DNA of 64,000 bases from Candidatus Zixiibacteriota bacterium (GTDB lineage Bacteria; Zixibacteria; MSB-5A5; SM23-73-2): positions 15,685 to 79,684 of the forward strand of contig JAUWYR010000004.1 in NCBI GenBank assembly GCA_030615745.1, given 5' to 3'. Position 1 is the first letter of the stretch. Each line of letters starts with the position of its first letter. Below, one piece after another: positions 59,720 through 64,000 of this stretch. A model generated the notes under the pieces. That model was given only the letters and a program-made list of their open reading frames with translations, did no database searches and was not told the DNA's origin. The translations under genes were made by a program, and so were the position numbers.

Positions 59720-60844
59720 TTAGATCTTTTTCTTTTGTTTTGTCAGGTCGAACTCTTTCCAGCCTCTATCAGAGGCTCCGGTGATTCCTTCCAGTCTCAA
59801 GTCAAAATCGTCCGGATTGGTAGCCTGTGACATAGCCTCCTCATAGGAGATGAGCCCTCTTTTGTAAAGATCCATAATCGATTGATCAAAAGACTGCATT
59901 CCGTATTGAATTGCGCCTGACTCGATCAGCTCCGAAATTAAGGGAGTTTTCAGCGTATCCATAATATATTCCTTCACAGATGCAGTGTTAACTAAGACTT
60001 CCACAGCTGGAACTCTTCCTGGACCATCGGATCTGGGCAGAAGCCTCTGACACACTATTGCTTTCAAAGTTGCTACTAAAAGCATCCGGATCTGCTGATG
60101 TTGATGAGGCGGATAAAAAGAGATTATTCTGCTTATTGTCTCAACAGCATTCAAGGTATGCAAAGTGGTTAAAACCAAATGCCCGGTATCTGCTGCGGTC
60201 AAAGCAATTGACATTGTTTCTATATCTCTTATCTCTCCAATCAATATCACATCTGGGTCCTGACGGAAAGCTTGTCTTAAAGCGGTGACAAAGGATTCTG
60301 TATCACCACCTATTTCACGTTGAGAGATTACACTTTTTTTGTTCCGAAACATAAACTCAATAGGATCCTCAATGGTCAAGATGTTTTCCCTTCTATTCAT
60401 ATTTATCTCCTCTATTATCGTGGCTAAGGTGGTGGATTTACCTGAGCCGGTTGTGCCGGTAAGGATGATAAGCCCTCTTTTGTTATTAGCCAGGCTTTTT
60501 ACCACTGGCGGGAGATTAAGTTCCTCAAAAGAGGGAATTTCTAATCGGACCGACCTCATCGCAATCCCCACAGTTCCTCTCTGCCGATAGAAATTCACTC
60601 TAAAACGACCCATTCCAGAAACACTTAATGCCAGATCAAGCTCATTTTTTACTAAAAAATTTTGTTTCTGCTGTTGACTTAAAATCTGATCAGTTATCTT
60701 CTCAATATCATCAACACTTAAAGCTTTAGAGTTGATTTCCTGAAGAAGACCATCTACCCTCAATGTAGGAGGTAAACCAACCCTTAGATGTAGGTCAGAA
60801 GCTTTTTTTTCGATCATTTCGGTCAACATCTCTTTAAGATTCAT
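59720..60844 (-). CDS. pilT: Type IV pilus retraction ATPase PilT-like
   Basis: 374 aa. N-terminal PAS-like domain (KKASDLHLRVGLPPTLRVDG), then the secretion ATPase: Walker A GTTGSGKSTTLA near residue 130, Asp box, Walker B ILIGEIRD with the preceding RQDPD, and His box LTTLHTLNAVE. The length and absence of a cysteine-rich N-terminus fit PilT/PilU rather than PilB. No other pilus gene is in the window. It lies between accB (100 bp upstream) and accC (28 bp downstream), interrupting the normal accBC pair. Confidence 0.92.
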   Translation of the reverse strand: MNLKEMLTEMIEKKASDLHLRVGLPPTLRVDGLLQEINSKALSVDDIEKITDQILSQQQKQNFLVKNELDLALSVSGMGRFRVNFYRQRGTVGIAMRSVRLEIPSFEELNLPPVVKSLANNKRGLIILTGTTGSGKSTTLATIIEEINMNRRENILTIEDPIEFMFRNKKSVISQREIGGDTESFVTALRQAFRQDPDVILIGEIRDIETMSIALTAADTGHLVLTTLHTLNAVETISRIISFYPPHQHQQIRMLLVATLKAIVCQRLLPRSDGPGRVPAVEVLVNTASVKEYIMDTLKTPLISELIESGAIQYGMQSFDQSIMDLYKRGLISYEEAMSQATNPDDFDLRLEGITGASDRGWKEFDLTKQKKKI

Positions 60845-60943
60845 TTTTATCCCCTTTCTTTTTGGTAACTTTTACCATTTTTATTAATCGACCTTATTTT
60901 GAGATTGGTTTACTCTCATTTACCAAAACAAGGGGATAAAAAA

Positions 60944-61420
60944 TCATGCTGGTTCTATTAAGATTAAAGCCTGTCCGTATTCCACTGGTTTTCCATTCTC
61001 AACTAAAATCTTTGTAACCCTTCCAGCTACCTCTGATTCTATCTCATTCATCAGCTTCATAGCCTCAATAATGCAAACAACCTGACCCACTGTGATCATC
61101 TGATTCAAATCCACGTAAGGCTTTGCATCCGGTGCTGGTGCCCTGTAAAAAGTTCCCACCATTGGAGATTTGATTGGGATTAAGTGGTCTTTATCTTTTG
61201 GTTCTGTGATTTTTTTCTCTAATTCTTTCTCTTGATGCATACGCATTTTCTCTTCAACAGGTATTTGGATAACATCTTTGGATTCAAGGTTTGCTGGATT
61301 GTTTTGACGTGGCAGGCGCTTAGTTATCCTCACCTTTCTTCCCCAGCTCGACACCTCCAACTCCTCGATATCGCTTTCCTCGACCAGTTTTATTAGTTTT
61401 CTTATTTTTGATTCTCGCAT
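60944..61420 (-). CDS. accB: Biotin carboxyl carrier protein of acetyl-CoA carboxylase
   Basis: 158 aa. The biotin lysine is in CIIEAMKLMNEIE near residue 122. The N-terminal dimer region (IRKLIKLVEESDIEELEV) precedes a variable linker. PIKSPMVGTFYRAPAPDAKPYV opens the biotinyl domain. In the linker the peptide RMHQE is encoded by a family A element (61228-61244). The gene begins 26 bp after pepP on the same strand. Confidence 0.95.
   Translation of the reverse strand: MRESKIRKLIKLVEESDIEELEVSSWGRKVRITKRLPRQNNPANLESKDVIQIPVEEKMRMHQEKELEKKITEPKDKDHLIPIKSPMVGTFYRAPAPDAKPYVDLNQMITVGQVVCIIEAMKLMNEIESEVAGRVTKILVENGKPVEYGQALILIEPA
61228..61244 (+). repeat. Dispersed element family A, copy in accB
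   Basis: tctcttgatgcatacgc on the plus strand; accB reads the reverse complement as RMHQE, the same translation as the amidase copy at 40353. It lies in the flexible linker of BCCP, a region free to vary in length. Confidence 0.75.
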
Positions 61421-61446
61421 CCTATCACCCCTTTTGAGCTTTTAGG

Positions 61447-62517
61447 TTAAATCTCTATAAGATTTTTTGGAGAGTGAGTTAAAACCTCGCACCCGGATCT
61501 GGTAATCAGAATATCATCCTCAATTCTAACACCACCCCAATTGGGAATGTATATTCCTGGCTCAATGGTTATCGCCATTCCTTGCTTTAAGAGCTCTCGG
61601 CTTTTTGCATTGACCTGAGGGTAATCGTGCACTAAAAGGCCAATCCCATGACCCAGTCCATGCCCAAAATATTTGCCAAAACCTGCTTTTTTAATCACAT
61701 CACGAGCCATTTTGTCGAGCTCAAAACATTTAAGTTTTGGCTTTGCGAACTTGATTGCCTTTTGTTGAGAGGAAAGGACTGTTTTGTAAATCTTTTTGAA
61801 TTTCTTAGAAGCTTTCCCCACCATGACTGTTCTTGTCATATCAGACACATATCCATCGACAATTGCTCCAAAATCCAGAGTAACTGGCTCGTTTTGTTTT
61901 ATCTTCTTTTTCGAGGCTTTGCCATGAGGTAAAGCTGACCTTTTACCTGATGCAACAATGGTATCGAAGGCAACACCATCTGCTCCTTGTTTTCTTATCA
62001 TGTATTCTATCTCAGCTGCTAAATCGATCTCGGTTATCCCTGGTTGAATAAACCCTAATATTTGAGAAAACACCTGGTCTGTTATAGCTGTTGCTTTTTT
62101 TATTTTTTCTATTTCCTGAGGTTCTTTTTGTATCAAAATCGACTCAACTAAATCTTCTGTTGGAATCAAGAGAACATCAGGCAGAATAGATTTAACCCGC
62201 AGGTAGTTGTTACAGTTTAAGTTTTTCGACTCGAATCCTAACTTAATCTTTTTTCCTTTGAGCTCTTTTAACTTAGGTAAATCATCGAATAGATCCCTTG
62301 AACCTAAAAAAATCTTTGATCCTTTCACCTCCTTTTTTGATTGATCCTTGTATCTGAAGTCAGTTAAAAAGACAGAACTTTTGGGTGTTATCACAAGTAT
62401 TCCATTGGACCCCGAATATCCTGAGAGGTATCTAACGTTGGAAAGGGTGGTGATAACAAAAGCATCTAAGTTTTCTTCTTTTAATTTTTGTTGAACTTTT
62501 TTTATTCTATCCTTCAT
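61447..62517 (-). CDS. pepP: Xaa-Pro aminopeptidase (M24 family)
   Basis: 356 aa. Creatinase-type N-terminal domain, then the pita-bread domain with all five metal ligands: DFGAIVDGYVSDMTRT (two Asp), GHGLGHGIGLLVHD (His), TIEPGIY (Glu) and GVRIEDDILIT (Glu). It removes N-terminal residues before proline. First gene of the unit driven by the promoter at 62540-62567; accB follows at 26 bp. In many bacteria pepP is followed by efp and accBC; here efp is absent. Confidence 0.93.
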   Translation of the reverse strand: MKDRIKKVQQKLKEENLDAFVITTLSNVRYLSGYSGSNGILVITPKSSVFLTDFRYKDQSKKEVKGSKIFLGSRDLFDDLPKLKELKGKKIKLGFESKNLNCNNYLRVKSILPDVLLIPTEDLVESILIQKEPQEIEKIKKATAITDQVFSQILGFIQPGITEIDLAAEIEYMIRKQGADGVAFDTIVASGKRSALPHGKASKKKIKQNEPVTLDFGAIVDGYVSDMTRTVMVGKASKKFKKIYKTVLSSQQKAIKFAKPKLKCFELDKMARDVIKKAGFGKYFGHGLGHGIGLLVHDYPQVNAKSRELLKQGMAITIEPGIYIPNWGGVRIEDDILITRSGCEVLTHSPKNLIEI

Positions 62518-62843
62518 TTTTGTTCCATCAGTTTTACATAGGATAACACTTTGTTTTTTTATGTCAAGTAAAAAATTGCATAGTATACACAGAGTGTCAT
62601 ATCTTTTTGTTTTTAATTGCTGACTATAGCTTTAAAAATTTTTTTAAATGGTCTGGATTTGTAGGCACAGATTCTATCTGTGCTTAAAAATAATGCGAGT
62701 GTAAAGCCCCGCCTGAGGCGGGATCTACGACTTCAGCTTTACTTGTCAACCTGAAGGTTGACACTCCGGAAGATTTTCAAATGTTGTCAGGGATTACCTC
62801 CTTACAGTGCTACAATGCATACAGAAAATTTTGGCAAAAAAAA
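62518..62843. repeat. 326-bp gap: pepP promoter and hairpin elements
   Basis: Besides the promoter it holds gcacagattctatctgtgc (62665-62683), whose 28-base extension matches 43195-43222 in reverse orientation, the cccgcctgaggcggg stem (about 62708-62722), and gtcaacctgaaggttgac (about 62745-62762) followed by actcc, the same ending as hairpins near 38977 and 43264. No gene seen. Confidence 0.65.
62540..62567 (-). promoter_or_regulatory. Promoter of the pepP-accB-pilT-accC-gcv unit
   Basis: On the minus strand TTGACA (62567-62562), 16-bp spacer, TATCCT (62545-62540), about 22 bp before the pepP ATG. Downstream genes follow with short gaps or overlaps, so one transcript could reach gcvPB. Confidence 0.72.
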
Positions 62844-63347
62844 TCACTTGTCTTTACAATCTCTTGATCTTTGATATCTTTCAATAATGGTCTGAATAAT
62901 CTTTTTAGTGGACTTCCCCTCTATCTCCTGAATTGTAAAAACCTCTCCCCCGCTCTCCTCTACTATTTCCTTTCCCACGATATTTTCCTTTTCCCAGTCA
63001 CCACCCTTAATCAGAACATCAGGGACTAAATTTTTTATCAACTGCTCTGGTGTTTCCTGGTCAAAAATGCACACATAGTCAACGCAACCAAGAGCAGACA
63101 AAACAAAAGCTCTGTCTTCTTCAGGAACAATCGGACGTCTTTCTCCTTTTATTTTTTTTACAGATTCATCCGAATTCAACCCCACAATCAAAATATCACC
63201 TAATTTTTTCGCCTCCTCTAAATATTCTATATGTCCCCGGTGTAGAATATCAAAACACCCATTGGTGAAGATAACCTTTTTCTTTTCCTTTTTCGCCCTC
63301 TCCCTTATTTTTAGCAAAGTATCTAAATCGACAATTTTGTTTTTCAT
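62844..63347 (-). CDS. rfaE2: D-glycero-beta-D-manno-heptose 1-phosphate adenylyltransferase
   Basis: 167 aa cytidylyltransferase-like fold: TNGCFDILHRGH (the HxGH-type nucleotide site, near residues 25-36), RRPIVPEEDRAFVLSAL and LIKGGDWEKENIVG. Makes ADP-heptose for the LPS inner core. In many bacteria it is fused to the kinase (HldE); here the two are separate genes, with the kinase end visible at the window edge. Indicates an LPS-bearing outer membrane. Confidence 0.93.
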   Translation of the reverse strand: MKNKIVDLDTLLKIRERAKKEKKKVIFTNGCFDILHRGHIEYLEEAKKLGDILIVGLNSDESVKKIKGERRPIVPEEDRAFVLSALGCVDYVCIFDQETPEQLIKNLVPDVLIKGGDWEKENIVGKEIVEESGGEVFTIQEIEGKSTKKIIQTIIERYQRSRDCKDK

Positions 63348-63585
63348 TTTTTATTATTGATATGAAAATAAGGTAGCCGCAACCTTTAGGTTGCGTAAAC
63401 TATCTGAAATCATAATTCAAGGAATCGCAGACTGAAGTCTACGGCTACCGATTTTAATTTTACTTTGTATCTTTTGTTCCTGCGGGAATCAGATTTCCCG
63501 CTGGTGCTTTGGGTTCGGGAATTCCAATTCCCGAACCAACTGAAAAATTGATCAATCGCTACAGACCAGATGTAGTTTAAAATTT
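63348..63585. repeat. Gap with four hairpin elements between the two heptose genes
   Basis: gcaacctttaggttgc (about 63379-63394), gcagactgaagtctacggc (about 63426-63445), gcgggaatcagatttcccgc (about 63482-63501) and ggttcgggaattccaattcccgaacc (about 63511-63536). Again each stem differs, and each has a short A/T-containing loop. No gene seen. Confidence 0.6.
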
Positions 63586-64000
63586 TTATTCCACAAACCC
63601 CCTCACATCCTCTAAAAGCTGTTCTTTTGTCACCTGGGCAGCTCCTAATTCACCAACAGCTATGCCTGCTGCATGGTTGGATAAAAAGGATGCCTCCTTG
63701 AAATCTGCTCCAGAAGCTAAAGCTGAGATGAAGGTGGAGATAACGGTATCACCTGCTCCGGTGATATCAAATACTTTTTTGGCTTTTGTGAGAAAATGGG
63801 TGAGAGTGTTATCTTTCTCGAACAGGGTCATTCCTTTTTTTCCTCTGGTGATGAGCAACGAATCTGTTTCTAAATTTCTTAGAAGTCTCCATCCCACCTC
63901 CTTTAAGGTCTTTTCATCTTTAATCCTTTTCCCTGCTACAAAGCTTGCCTCATGATGGTTCGGGGTGATAACGGTTACTTTTTTATAGTTCATGAAATGG
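63586..64000 (-). CDS. rfaE1: PfkB-family heptose 7-phosphate kinase, C-terminal part
   Basis: 138 codons remain inside the window; the frame stays open to the edge (two codons beyond the ATG at 63993), so the 5' part is missing. TPNHHEASFVAG, LLITRGKKGMTLF, and the PfkB signature DITGAGDTVISTFISAL (catalytic Asp of GAGD) are present. With rfaE2 next door the substrate is most likely D-glycero-D-manno-heptose 7-phosphate; another sugar kinase is possible on this fragment alone. The two genes would make ADP-heptose together. Confidence 0.88.
   Translation of the reverse strand, partial: HFMNYKKVTVITPNHHEASFVAGKRIKDEKTLKEVGWRLLRNLETDSLLITRGKKGMTLFEKDNTLTHFLTKAKKVFDITGAGDTVISTFISALASGADFKEASFLSNHAAGIAVGELGAAQVTKEQLLEDVRGFVE

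Overview
The window is AT-rich bacterial chromosomal DNA (GC not computed, clearly well under 50%) packed with housekeeping genes in conserved operons. It looks like a Gram-negative-type (diderm) member of an uncultured lineage: LPS heptose genes (rfaE1/rfaE2 type), LapA/LapB-like proteins, lipoprotein signals and a split glycine decarboxylase are present. Two secreted or anchored proteins end in dockerin-like repeats with the word DAIYLANYLLKGG, a style I associate with FCB-group candidate phyla such as Zixibacteria and its relatives. That placement is inference, because there is no rRNA gene here.

Layout. 1-4604: xseB end, ispA, dxs, nadK, then pgsA (isoprenoid, NADP and phospholipid synthesis). 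4772-7516: small membrane and secreted proteins and a lapA-lapB pair. 7585-15302: mutS, a four-helix (IVP-type) gene, an inserted KAP ATPase/pentapeptide gene, mutL, miaA. 15357-19556: LysM transglycosylase, sppA, FmdB-type protein, HU, a 31-residue AURKAIP1/COX24-like protein, a phosphoesterase. 19612: tRNA-Arg. 19981-34730: proS, then the classic rimP-nusA-infB-DUF503-rbfA-nrnA-truB-ribF-rpsO-pnp run, M16 peptidase, polysaccharide deacetylase, holin-like membrane protein. 34837-38621: asnS, leuS. 38622-43433: a repeat-filled gap, smpB, an amidase, murI, rdgB. 43434-44572: tRNA-Pro, -Arg and -His, with a truncated serine recombinase whose last codons are the antisense of the tRNA-His 3' end. 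44762-49961: three surface or secreted repeat proteins. The minus-strand half (50245-64000) holds pit with its DUF47 partner, a fused ECF-type ATPase, and a long unit pepP-accB-pilT-accC-gcvH-gcvPA-thioredoxin/TPR-gcvPB-small basic protein. It ends with rfaE2 and the end of rfaE1.

The most unusual signal is not a gene but several families of short dispersed elements. A 17-bp word (tctcttgatgcatacgc) occurs exactly five times, every time inside a protein-coding gene and in different reading frames; longer modular versions occur in two more genes. A 36-bp element supplies exactly 12 in-frame codons in murI and recurs just before an M16 peptidase gene. Two further families lie in dxs/nadK and in mutL/truB. 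This resembles the Rickettsia palindromic elements, which colonise coding sequence. Intergenic gaps carry a second class of element: hairpins whose stems differ from copy to copy yet stay self-complementary, sometimes with a conserved core.

The second notable locus is a KAP P-loop ATPase with a C-terminal pentapeptide-repeat tail, inserted between mutS and mutL. It is bracketed by 65-bp direct repeats (one mismatch) that span the end of the four-helix gene and the first codons of mutL. It is a candidate accessory or defence gene.
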